From: Balneolaceae bacterium UBA7797
Lineage (GTDB): Bacteria > Bacteroidota > Rhodothermia > Balneolales > Balneolaceae
DNA: 64,000 nt
Assembly: GCA_002480645.1 (NCBI GenBank)
Contig: DLCN01000020.1
Location: 67,986-131,985 of the forward strand
Direction of reading: 5' to 3'
The position numbers and the translations under genes are program-made. Position 1 is the stretch's first letter. Every line of letters starts with the position of its first letter. Shown here in pieces: positions 9,061 to 16,360 of the stretch. Below the pieces are notes generated by a model. It was not told the origin of the DNA and searched no databases. It saw nothing but the letters and a program-made list of their open reading frames with translations.

Positions 9061-10146
9061 ATGGTATATGCTGTAATTATGGCCGGTGGATCAGGAACAC
9101 GGTTCTGGCCAAAAAGCACTAAATCACTTCCAAAACAATTCCTGAATCTTTTCGGGGATGGAACTATGATCCAGAATACCGCTGCACGCATTAAAGAGTT
9201 GATTCCTCAGGAACGTATCATGGTGGTGACCAACGATAATTATGTAGAGATCGTAAAAGAGCAGTTACCCAAAGTGCCGGAGGAAAATATTGTAGGTGAA
9301 CCGGTTGCCAAGAATACCGCACCTTGTGTAGCCATTGCTGCTGAACTGCTACATAAAAAGGATCCTGATGCGGTAATGGTGGTGCTTCCTGCAGATCATC
9401 ACATTACAGAGCCTGATAAATTCAATCAAATTCTGAGTTCGGCCATTGAAAAAGCTCAATCCGGAGAACATCTGGTTACGATCGGTATTACACCGAGCCG
9501 GCCGGAAACGGGTTTTGGGTATATTCACGCTAATGGAGAAGAAAAAGAAGACCTGAAAGGAAACCCCGTTCACCCGGTACTCGGGTTTAAAGAAAAACCA
9601 GATGAAAAAACGGCAGAGGAATACATTGAATCAGGTGATTATTTCTGGAATAGCGGAATGTTCATTTGGAAAGCTTCTACCGTACTTAATGAAATTGAAC
9701 AGCATCTGCCGGATATGTATGCTGAAGTTAAAAATGCATCTCCTGAACTATTTACAGATTATCATGGTCCGGCCATCAATGACTTTTACCATGCCTGTGA
9801 ATCCATTTCCATTGATTATGGTATAATGGAAAAAGCCGGGTCTATTTACGTTGTTCCGGGCGAATTTGGCTGGAACGACGTGGGTAGCTGGACCGCCGTG
9901 TATGAATTAGCCGATAAGAATAAATTGGGTAATGCGATACAGGCAATGAATGTTACTTTTGCTGCGTCGGAGAATAATCTTGTTGTATCAGAAGGTGAAA
10001 AAATGATCTCTCTGGTTGGTCTGGATAATGTAGCTGTGGTTGAAACTGAAGATGCCATTCTGGTTTGTAACTTAAATACAGCTCAGGGAGTGAAACAGAT
10101 CGTGGAACAACTAAAGAGTACAGAGGATTACAAGAAATTTCTGTAG
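9061..10146 (+). CDS. Mannose-1-phosphate guanylyltransferase (GDP-mannose pyrophosphorylase)
   Basis: Makes GDP-mannose from GTP and mannose-1-phosphate for surface polysaccharides and glycosylation. The start is set at ATG 9061, not 9025, because the nucleotidyltransferase strand begins at once (MVYAVIMAGGSGTRFWPKST). The signature GGSGTRFWPKSTKSLPKQFL supplies the nucleotide-binding loop and catalytic Lys. Other family blocks are VVLPADHHI, the FGYIHANGE strand, FKEKPDEKTAEEYIESGDYFWNSGMFIWKAST and the C-terminal GEFGWNDVGSW. At about 361 residues it is the monofunctional form, without the isomerase domain of AlgA/ManC fusions. A TAnnTTTG element lies just upstream, so it probably has its own promoter after the kinase gene. 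Confidence 0.94.
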   Translation: MVYAVIMAGGSGTRFWPKSTKSLPKQFLNLFGDGTMIQNTAARIKELIPQERIMVVTNDNYVEIVKEQLPKVPEENIVGEPVAKNTAPCVAIAAELLHKKDPDAVMVVLPADHHITEPDKFNQILSSAIEKAQSGEHLVTIGITPSRPETGFGYIHANGEEKEDLKGNPVHPVLGFKEKPDEKTAEEYIESGDYFWNSGMFIWKASTVLNEIEQHLPDMYAEVKNASPELFTDYHGPAINDFYHACESISIDYGIMEKAGSIYVVPGEFGWNDVGSWTAVYELADKNKLGNAIQAMNVTFAASENNLVVSEGEKMISLVGLDNVAVVETEDAILVCNLNTAQGVKQIVEQLKSTEDYKKFL

Positions 10147-10154
10147 TGAAATTC

Positions 10155-10916
10155 TTAAAAAGTAAATGACTGCTGGTCATACGCCAGGGTTATTCCGGCC
10201 GGTAGTCGTTTATTGGTTTCTTCGTGATCCACATAACTATTCATGTGGATCAAATAGGTTTTTGATGCCCCCACTCTTTGGGCGATGTTAACAGCTTCCG
10301 GTATCGTTAAATGGGTTGGGTGTTCGGGCTCCCAACGCAGGGCACTTAAAATGAGTATCTCACACCCCTGAATTAGTTGCAGGGTAGAATCCGGTATGAA
10401 CTTTACATCGGTCAGATAAGCGAGGTCATTTATGCGATATCCTAGTATTGGCAACGATCCGTGAAGAATGGGCAACGGGGTGACCTCAATCTCATCATTT
10501 AACCAAAATTTTTCAGACGCTTCAATCAGATCCAGAGAGGTTGAACCCGGATATTTGTTCTCGCCGAACATGTAATCGAATCGTTTTTGGATGGAATTAA
10601 TTGCGGAGGGTGTTGAGTACACCGGTATCGGGTCCGGCCGCTTGTAGTTATACATCCGAAGATCATCCAACCCACCAATATGGTCCATATGTTCATGGGT
10701 GACAAGTACATGGTCCACTTTTTGAATTCGGTTCCTGATACTTTGTATTCTGAATTCCGGACCTGTATCAATGATGATCGAAGTGTCTTTAGTTTCAATC
10801 CACGCAGAGCAGCGGGTTCGTTCATTTCTTGGATCATGGACCAATTCCTCTCTCATAAAGCCGCCTGAAACCGGAACACCCATCGAAGTACCTGTGCCAA
10901 GAAAGGTAAAACGCAT
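10155..10916 (-). CDS. PhnP-like metallo-beta-lactamase-fold hydrolase
   Basis: A 253-residue MBL-fold protein. The N-terminus MRFTFLGTGTSMGVPVSGG and the metal motif THEHMDHIGGLDDLR (His74, His76, Asp78, His79) are typical of the PhnP/RNase Z-like group, which includes cyclic phosphodiesterases. Further metal ligands are in LPILHGSLPILGYRI, YLTDVKF and a late YLIHMNSYVDH. The substrate is unknown; PhnP acts on cyclic phosphate esters, but no phosphonate genes are near. It lies convergent with the guanylyltransferase gene (8 bp apart) and 2 bp downstream of a small conserved gene on the same strand, in an apparent three-gene minus-strand unit. Confidence 0.88.
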   Translation of the reverse strand: MRFTFLGTGTSMGVPVSGGFMREELVHDPRNERTRCSAWIETKDTSIIIDTGPEFRIQSIRNRIQKVDHVLVTHEHMDHIGGLDDLRMYNYKRPDPIPVYSTPSAINSIQKRFDYMFGENKYPGSTSLDLIEASEKFWLNDEIEVTPLPILHGSLPILGYRINDLAYLTDVKFIPDSTLQLIQGCEILILSALRWEPEHPTHLTIPEAVNIAQRVGASKTYLIHMNSYVDHEETNKRLPAGITLAYDQQSFTF

Positions 10917-10918
10917 AT

Positions 10919-11218
10919 CTACTCTTGCTCCCAGCTATTTGCGGCTGTTACAGGCGAAATTTGCATTTGATCCCACAGACGAACCAGTTCTTTTCTTATT
11001 ACCGGCTTTATATATACTTCTGAAAGGTCGATCTCTCCGAGTACAGATACAATGGTACCTATCTGTGACTCAACGGGCTTGTTCTTGTTAACCATCACGA
11101 TCTTATCCCCTTCTATGATACAATCCGATCCACGAAAACTGCCACGTTCCTTTCTAAGTGTATATCCACTTTGCTCCAGGAGGTGTTCAAGTTCAAGTAA
11201 TAGTTTGTCTGCTTTCAA
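10919..11218 (-). CDS. Small conserved protein of unknown function
   Basis: Encodes a 99-residue soluble, mixed-charge protein (MKADKLLLELEHLLEQSGYT...). The core resembles small Bacteroidota proteins found next to PhnP-like hydrolases: a helical start, a RKERGSFRGSDCIIEGDKIVMVNKNKP hairpin region and a helical end. No catalytic motif is evident. Its start ATG overlaps the stop of the upstream outer-membrane gene by 4 bp (11215-11218) and its stop is 2 bp from the hydrolase, so it is probably translated as part of that operon. The function is unknown; co-operonic linkage is the main clue. Confidence 0.75.
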   Translation of the reverse strand: MKADKLLLELEHLLEQSGYTLRKERGSFRGSDCIIEGDKIVMVNKNKPVESQIGTIVSVLGEIDLSEVYIKPVIRKELVRLWDQMQISPVTAANSWEQE

Positions 11219-11946
11219 AGAGATATTCCCAGGGTTAGTTCATGGATGATAAGATCATAATCATAAAATTCTTCTTCAATATCGAAGGATCTCAGGTTAA
11301 AATCATACCCGATACTCAATCCTCTTCCGCCAAAAACATTATTCAGGTTTATTCTGCTTTTTCCGGAAAGATAAGAAACCGTTCCCCCAAAGAAATTTCC
11401 GCTGGAGTTACTGAACCCATACCCAAGGGTTACCTGATTATTTACTGTCAGGCGTCGCCCTATTTTATTTCTCATGAATAATCCGGTTCCTGCACCCAGA
11501 TCCGATTGATTGAATCGTAATTGTGATTGTTCGTTGGTAACGCTAGTCAGGGAGGTGTTTAGCTCTATTGGAAATCCAAATGAAAATGCGGGCTTTCTAA
11601 TTAATCCAATGCGGTTTGAAAGTATAAAAGACAGGTTAAAATAGGTTTGGTCTTTTAATCCGGTAAGATTGTTTCCAACCAAGGCGCGTAAAACAAAACC
11701 AGGACTTTCTAATCCCAGAGAGAACGTTCCGTTATTAAGGTCGAACCGATCATTTGCAGCTACGGCATTAGGGTTTCCTGTGAAACTAAAATTGGCAGGT
11801 GCATAACCAAGTCGGATATAAGAATTTGATGAAGTAGTAGTCTCGGGTTTACTTCCTACAGAAAACATCTGAGCATGTGAGGTGTCCGATATAAACAATA
11901 GGATCAGTAATGATGGAAAAATAAATCGGAGGAAGTTTTTACTCAT
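11215..11946 (-). CDS. Predicted secreted or outer-membrane beta-barrel protein
   Basis: The start is taken at ATG 11946, since from there the protein has a clean signal peptide (MSKNFLRFIFPSLLILLFIS...HAQ); the longer frame from 11994 adds 16 residues before it. The mature part is made of alternating amphipathic strands (YIRLGYAPANFSF, LGAGTGLFMRNKIG, TVNNQVTLGYGFSN) and ends EFYDYDLIIHELTLGISL, consistent with a small outer-membrane barrel. No known family is recognised. It overlaps the next gene by 4 bp and heads the three-gene minus-strand unit. It diverges from the glutathione peroxidase gene, with 60 bp between their starts. Confidence 0.7.
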   Translation of the reverse strand: MSKNFLRFIFPSLLILLFISDTSHAQMFSVGSKPETTTSSNSYIRLGYAPANFSFTGNPNAVAANDRFDLNNGTFSLGLESPGFVLRALVGNNLTGLKDQTYFNLSFILSNRIGLIRKPAFSFGFPIELNTSLTSVTNEQSQLRFNQSDLGAGTGLFMRNKIGRRLTVNNQVTLGYGFSNSSGNFFGGTVSYLSGKSRINLNNVFGGRGLSIGYDFNLRSFDIEEEFYDYDLIIHELTLGISL

Positions 11947-12006
11947 TTGGAATGATTTTAACTTTAGTATAGGTTCAGCAATAAACGAAAACAATCAGGC
12001 AATCAT

Positions 12007-12546
12007 ATGAAAATAATTGTTTCACTACTACTAACTCTTTTAATCAGTGTTATGCCCGCGAATGATAACTCTCTATACGATTTTAAACTAACCGATATTG
12101 ATGGAAAAGAATTCTCTCTGGCGAAATATGAAGGTAAAGTTATTATGATCGTGAATGTAGCTTCAAAATGTGGTTACACTCCTCAATACGAAGGCCTCCA
12201 GGAGATCTACGAAGAATATCAGGATGATGGACTAGTTATTATCGGTTTTCCGGCCAATAATTTTAAAGGTCAGGAGCCCGGTTCGAATGAAGAGATCAAA
12301 CAATTTTGCACACTTGAATATGGGGTAAGTTTCCCAATGGCTTCAAAGGTGTCTGTGATTGGTGATGATCAGGCGCCGCTCTTTAGTTATTTAACTTCTC
12401 AACCAAACGAGGATTTTGAAGGTGATATCAAATGGAATTTCGAAAAATTTCTCATTGATAAGGAAGGAAATCTCGTTAGAAGGTTCAGAAGCGGTGTTAA
12501 ACCGAACAGTAAAGAGCTTAAGAGCGCAATTGAGGGGCTTCTATAA
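12007..12546 (+). CDS. Glutathione peroxidase-family thiol peroxidase, probably exported
   Basis: Reduces hydroperoxides, in most bacteria with thioredoxin rather than glutathione. The 179-residue protein has an N-terminal hydrophobic segment (MKIIVSLLLTLLISVMPAN) suggesting export. The peroxidatic Cys55 lies in VNVASKCGYTPQYEGL and is a cysteine, not selenocysteine. The GPx motif reads FPANNFKGQEPG, with Ala and Asn where classic enzymes have Cys and Gln (FPCNQF), a variant seen in other bacterial members. A candidate resolving Cys101 follows in QFCTLEYG, and the family Trp is present (IKWNFEKFLID). It starts divergently from the outer-membrane gene at 11946. Confidence 0.92.
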   Translation: MKIIVSLLLTLLISVMPANDNSLYDFKLTDIDGKEFSLAKYEGKVIMIVNVASKCGYTPQYEGLQEIYEEYQDDGLVIIGFPANNFKGQEPGSNEEIKQFCTLEYGVSFPMASKVSVIGDDQAPLFSYLTSQPNEDFEGDIKWNFEKFLIDKEGNLVRRFRSGVKPNSKELKSAIEGLL

Positions 12547-12572
12547 AAATCTCAGAAAAATTGGTTTTTTGG

Positions 12573-12604
12573 TTGACATCAAATTGAATACCTGTGTATA
12601 TTTG
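12573..12604 (+). promoter_or_regulatory. Promoter of tRNA-Asp
   Basis: TTGACA (12573-12578) and TATATTTG (12597-12604) lie just upstream of the tRNA. The second matches the Bacteroidota -7 element TAnnTTTG, with TTG 21 bp before it; it can also be read as a sigma70-like -35/-10 pair with 18-bp spacing. The tRNA begins 16 bp after the element. Confidence 0.6.
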
Positions 12605-12620
12605 ATGCTCTCAAAAACAT

Positions 12621-12694
12621 GGTCCGGTAGTTCAGTTGGTTAGAACGCCTGCCTGTCACGCAGGAGGTCGAGGGTTCGAGTCCCTTCCGGATCG
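12621..12694 (+). tRNA. tRNA-Asp (anticodon GTC)
   Basis: The 74-nt sequence folds into a cloverleaf. The acceptor arm 12621-12627 pairs with 12687-12693. The anticodon stem CCTGC/GCAGG encloses loop CTGTCAC with GTC at 12655-12657, and the T arm contains GGTTCGAGTCC. No CCA is encoded. It is followed by a terminator and then mnmG. Confidence 0.97.
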
Positions 12695-12698
12695 CAGA

Positions 12699-12735
12699 AA
12701 GCTCTGAATTACTTGTTAGTTCAGAGCTTTTTTTC
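12699..12735 (+). terminator. Rho-independent terminator after tRNA-Asp
   Basis: A 10-bp stem AAGCTCTGAA/TTCAGAGCTT with an 11-nt loop is followed by a T-tract, placed 5 nt after the tRNA end. Confidence 0.88.
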
Positions 12736-12762
12736 TATTTGTAGTATGGTGGCTAATCTAAA

Positions 12763-12777
12763 ATGTTCTAAGAACAT
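12763..12777. promoter_or_regulatory. Palindrome upstream of mnmG
   Basis: ATGTTCT-A-AGAACAT is a perfect inverted repeat 15 bp before the mnmG start. It could be an operator or part of the leader; no factor is identified. Confidence 0.35.
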
Positions 12778-12792
12778 AATAAACAATAACTA

Positions 12793-14679
12793 ATGTCAAG
12801 TTTATACTCTCATTATGATGTAATTGTAGTTGGCGCTGGTCATGCGGGTAGCGAAGCTGCAGGTGCAGCTGCACAGCTTGGTGCTAAGACATTGCTAATT
12901 ACCATGAACCTGGAAGCGATTGCAAAAATGTCTTGTAATCCGGCAATGGGCGGTGTGGCTAAAGGACAGTTGGTTAGGGAAATTGATGCGCTTGGTGGCT
13001 TATCCGGAATAGTTAGTGATAGTTCAGGGGTACAGTTCCGAATGCTAAATCGCAGTAAGGGGCCGGCTATGTGGAGCCCCCGTTGTCAGAGTGATCGAAT
13101 GGAATACTCCCGGATCATGAGAGAGATGCTGGAACAAAAAGAGCATTTATTTTTCCGCCAGGATAATGTAACCGATTTAATTTCTGATGATGGAAAGGTT
13201 ACAGGTGTAATCACACAAACGGGTCAGGAAATTTATGCAAATGCGGTAGTTCTGACCAGTGGTACATTTTTGAATGGCATCATCCATATAGGTGAAGCAC
13301 AATATGGTGGTGGGCGTTCAGGTGAACGGGCATCTATAGGTATAACTGCCGCATTGGAAAAACTTGGTTTTGAAGTTGGCCGGTTGAAAACGGGTACTCC
13401 CCCAAGAATTGATGGAAGAACGGTAGATTATTCAAAACTGGAAGTTCAGTTTGGAGATGAAGATCCCTCCCCATTTTCATTTATGACTGAAGGTCCATTG
13501 CCATCTGTTGATGAACAATTGAATTGCTGGATCGGATATACCAACCTGGATGTTCACGATGAATTAAAGACCGGTTTTGACAGAAGTCCGATGTTTAATG
13601 GAAGAATTAAATCAATCGGTCCCAGATATTGTCCAAGTATTGAGGATAAGATCAATCGTTTTGCTGATAAAGAACGACATCAGCTGTTTCTGGAACCGGA
13701 AGGTTGGAATACTTATGAAATGTATTTGAATGGATTCTCTACCTCACTTCCTGAAGAAACACAGGTAACGTCTTTAAAGAAGATCCCCGGGTTTGAGAAC
13801 GCACTCATGATTCGGCCCGGGTATGCCATTGAATATGATTACTTCCCACCGCATCAAATTAAAAGAACGTTAGAGACTAAGCGTGTAGAAGGACTCTATT
13901 TTGCCGGGCAAATTAATGGAACAACTGGGTATGAAGAAGCTGCTTGTCAGGGTTTGATGGCTGGTATTAATGCGGCACTAAAAGTTCAGGGAAAAGATGA
14001 ATTTATACTGAAAAGAAGTGAAGCTTATATTGGGGTATTGATCGATGATCTGATCAATAAAGGGACCGAAGAACCCTATAGAATGTTTACCTCAAGGGCA
14101 GAGCATAGAATTTTGTTAAGACAGGATAATGCGGATCTGCGTCTTACGGAGCTTGGTTATAAGATTGGCTTGGCAGATGAGGAGCGATATAATAAGTTTA
14201 GAATCAAGAAAGAGGCAATTGATAAACTTAACGATCTGTTTCAGAATTACACGGTTAGACCGGAGAATATGGATGCAATGCTCAAAAAACAGGGCACTAC
14301 TCCCCTTTCTCAACCGGTAAAAGCATATACGGTACTTACCCGGCCTGAGATCGGGATCAATGATATAATCGATGCCGATAAGGAATTAAAGTCTCTGGTA
14401 GACGGGATAACACAAGATAAATTCGTCAAAGAGCAGGTAGAGATACAGGTCAAGTATTCCGGTTATATACAGAAAGAGTTTGAAATGGTGAAGGAATTAA
14501 GTGAAAAAGAGAACACGAGAATTCCTGAATCCATGGACTATTCCAGAATTAAGAGTCTATCCACGGAAGGATTTCAAAAGCTAAGTAAGATCAAACCGGA
14601 AACCATTGGTCAGGCAAGCAGAATTAGTGGTGTAAGTGCCAGTGATGTTTCAGTCTTGTTAGTTTACTTGAAAAGCTGA
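12793..14679 (+). CDS. mnmG: tRNA uridine-5-carboxymethylaminomethyl modification enzyme MnmG
   Basis: An FAD- and folate-dependent enzyme that with MnmE installs the (carboxymethyl)aminomethyl group at U34 of several tRNAs. The 628-residue protein has the N-terminal dinucleotide-binding motif YDVIVVGAGHAGSEAAGAAA. The signatures CNPAMGGVAKGQLVREIDALGG, KGPAMWSPRCQSDR and GQINGTTGYEEAACQGLMAGINAA follow. The C-terminal helical domain ends in IKPETIGQASRISGVSASDVSVLLVYLKS. Length is typical. It is the first gene of an mnmG-rsmG-WYL regulator unit and overlaps rsmG by one base. mnmG (gidA) and rsmG (gidB) are often close to the replication origin. Confidence 0.98.
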   Translation: MSSLYSHYDVIVVGAGHAGSEAAGAAAQLGAKTLLITMNLEAIAKMSCNPAMGGVAKGQLVREIDALGGLSGIVSDSSGVQFRMLNRSKGPAMWSPRCQSDRMEYSRIMREMLEQKEHLFFRQDNVTDLISDDGKVTGVITQTGQEIYANAVVLTSGTFLNGIIHIGEAQYGGGRSGERASIGITAALEKLGFEVGRLKTGTPPRIDGRTVDYSKLEVQFGDEDPSPFSFMTEGPLPSVDEQLNCWIGYTNLDVHDELKTGFDRSPMFNGRIKSIGPRYCPSIEDKINRFADKERHQLFLEPEGWNTYEMYLNGFSTSLPEETQVTSLKKIPGFENALMIRPGYAIEYDYFPPHQIKRTLETKRVEGLYFAGQINGTTGYEEAACQGLMAGINAALKVQGKDEFILKRSEAYIGVLIDDLINKGTEEPYRMFTSRAEHRILLRQDNADLRLTELGYKIGLADEERYNKFRIKKEAIDKLNDLFQNYTVRPENMDAMLKKQGTTPLSQPVKAYTVLTRPEIGINDIIDADKELKSLVDGITQDKFVKEQVEIQVKYSGYIQKEFEMVKELSEKENTRIPESMDYSRIKSLSTEGFQKLSKIKPETIGQASRISGVSASDVSVLLVYLKS

Positions 14680-15341
14680 TGTTTCATGTGAAACATTCCA
14701 TAGTAAATACCACCCTATCGACTAATCAGGTTAGTTATATTGAAAAACTCATTGAGAAAAACGCACAGGCCCTGGACGTGTACTCAGAGCAATTATTGTG
14801 GTGGAATAAAAAAATAAATCTTGTCAGCCGGGATGTTTCACGTGAAACGGCAGAAGAACACATTGCTCATTCATTGTTGATTGCGAGTGTAGATGAGTTT
14901 AAAAAAGCCGAATCTATTATTGACACCGGGACAGGCGGTGGATTACCGGGAATTCCATTGGCTATTTGTAATCCCAAAAAGAGTTTTGTGCTCAATGATA
15001 TCGTCACAAAAAAGATCATGGCGGTAAAACAGATGGTATTAAAAGTTAAATGTGGTAATGTGATCACTAATACCGGCTCGATCTCCGATCTAACAATTAG
15101 TCCCGGTTCAGTGGTGGTTACAAAGCATGCGTTCAAGCTCTATGAGTTGTGGGACTTAATCGGAACTAAGCCCTGGGATTCTTTGATATTTTTAAAGGGG
15201 GCATCGGAGGCTGCAGATGAGATTCGGAACATAGATAAGCCTCTCAAAATGACCATTTATCATCTTGATGAAGTGCTTAATTCTTCGTTCTATTCAGGAA
15301 AAGCAATTGTAGTACTATCAAGAAATAATGAAAAGCTCTGA
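14679..15341 (+). CDS. rsmG: 16S rRNA (guanine-N7) methyltransferase RsmG
   Basis: Methylates N7 of G527 in the 16S rRNA 530 loop. The 220-residue protein has the RsmG core with SAM motif SIIDTGTGGGLPGIPLAI, then SFVLNDIVTKKIMAVKQMVLK. It begins MFHVKHSIVN. That N-terminus is the translation of a parS-like site (14680-14695), and a second parS-like site (14834-14849) is read as VSRET, so the gene doubles as a partition-site carrier. The start overlaps the mnmG stop by one base. An internal later start is possible, because residues 1-15 are not part of the conserved enzyme. The 3' end overlaps the WYL gene by 14 bp. Confidence 0.95.
   Translation: MFHVKHSIVNTTLSTNQVSYIEKLIEKNAQALDVYSEQLLWWNKKINLVSRDVSRETAEEHIAHSLLIASVDEFKKAESIIDTGTGGGLPGIPLAICNPKKSFVLNDIVTKKIMAVKQMVLKVKCGNVITNTGSISDLTISPGSVVVTKHAFKLYELWDLIGTKPWDSLIFLKGASEAADEIRNIDKPLKMTIYHLDEVLNSSFYSGKAIVVLSRNNEKL
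14680..14695. other. parS: parS-like centromere site 1 (ParB binding)
   Basis: TGTTTCATGTGAAACA matches the bacterial parS consensus TGTTTCACGTGAAACA at 15 of 16 positions. It overlaps the mnmG stop/rsmG start junction and encodes FHVKH. parA and parB are not in the window. Confidence 0.75.
14834..14849. other. parS: parS-like centromere site 2 (ParB binding)
   Basis: TGTTTCACGTGAAACG matches the parS consensus at 15 of 16 positions and contains the perfect 14-bp palindrome GTTTCACGTGAAAC. It lies inside rsmG, 138 bp after site 1 and on the same gene. Confidence 0.85.
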
Positions 15342-16266
15342 ACGAAGATTAAAATTAATGCTGCTGCTTCAGCAGCCGGGAAGAAAATTAACCGTTGAAG
15401 AGATCGCAGAGAAATTTGGAGTAAGCAGACGCACTATATTTAGAGATTTCAATGCGTTACAAGAGATAAATGTACCGGTAACCTGGGATAAGTATGCCGG
15501 TTATGGCGTAATGCCAGGGTATAAAGTTCCGCCCCTGATGTTTACCCCGAAAGAATTAGCTACAATTATGGTGGGATTGAATTTTGTAAAATCTCAGATA
15601 GATGAACAGTTGGTGAATGATGCGCATGGTGTGGAACTTAAGATCAAAAACGTACTACCGGATGATCTTAAAGAACTGATGAGTTCGTTGGAAGAGAGAA
15701 CGATCGTTGATCCTTACATGAAATTTGGAGCGGAAAAAAAGAAAGGCGGAGACTGGTATCTGCTTAGTAGTGCGATCGCTCAGAAAAAAAGAGTGGAGTT
15801 TCAATACACCACAAAATCAGGAAAGACGGAGATAAGAAAAGTAGACCCTCTTCTTCTCGTATTTTTTGAAGACCATTGGAATATGATCGGTCGATCTCAC
15901 CTAAGAGGGGAAATCCGGAATTTTATACTTCAAAATATGCGAGAGATCCGGATTCTGGAAGAAATTGTAGCGATTAAAAATAAAATCTCCGTAGAGGACT
16001 TAATTTTCCGTTCTGACAGCACTTCGCAAAAAGTAATACTATTGGTCTCAAAATCTGAGATAGAGCGTTTCAGGGCAAATTTACCGGCTAAAATTTTTAA
16101 GGAATCCGATGAAAAATCTAAAAAAATAAAGGTGACGTTCGAATTCGATAACCTGGACTATATCAACAGATGGTTGCTTCAATTTGGAGAGGATGTTGAA
16201 ATTGAAGAACCGGAACAGTTGAAGATCAAGAGAAATGAGCTCCTCAAAAAAATGCTGGACATCTGA
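15328..16266 (+). CDS. WYL-domain transcriptional regulator with N-terminal HTH
   Basis: A 312-residue regulator of the YafY/PafC type. The N-terminal DeoR-like winged helix is clear (LLLQQPGRKLTVEEIAEKFGVSRRTIFRDFNALQE). The central WYL domain (about residues 145-220) contains KRVEFQYTTKSGKTEIRKVDPLLLVFFEDHWNMIGRS, where the classic W-Y-L triad is replaced by H-W-N-M-I, as in divergent members. A C-terminal WCX-like domain follows. WYL proteins sense ligands such as nucleic acid or nucleotides and often act in DNA-damage or phage responses; the targets here are unknown. It overlaps the rsmG end by 14 bp and ends 35 bp before a strong bidirectional terminator. Confidence 0.9.
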   Translation: MKSSERRLKLMLLLQQPGRKLTVEEIAEKFGVSRRTIFRDFNALQEINVPVTWDKYAGYGVMPGYKVPPLMFTPKELATIMVGLNFVKSQIDEQLVNDAHGVELKIKNVLPDDLKELMSSLEERTIVDPYMKFGAEKKKGGDWYLLSSAIAQKKRVEFQYTTKSGKTEIRKVDPLLLVFFEDHWNMIGRSHLRGEIRNFILQNMREIRILEEIVAIKNKISVEDLIFRSDSTSQKVILLVSKSEIERFRANLPAKIFKESDEKSKKIKVTFEFDNLDYINRWLLQFGEDVEIEEPEQLKIKRNELLKKMLDI

Positions 16267-16300
16267 CAGCACACTGTTCATTGAAACTTTCAGCCAAATA

Positions 16301-16336
16301 AAAAGCCCCGGTCAAAAACTGACCGGGGCTTTTTTA
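16301..16336. terminator. Bidirectional terminator between the WYL gene and gyrA
   Basis: A GC-rich perfect stem AAAAGCCCCGGTCA/TGACCGGGGCTTTT has a 4-6 nt loop, with T-runs on both strands. It serves the convergent WYL regulator (plus) and gyrA (minus). Confidence 0.93.
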
Positions 16337-16360
16337 ATGTAAACTTTTAAAGAGGAGATA

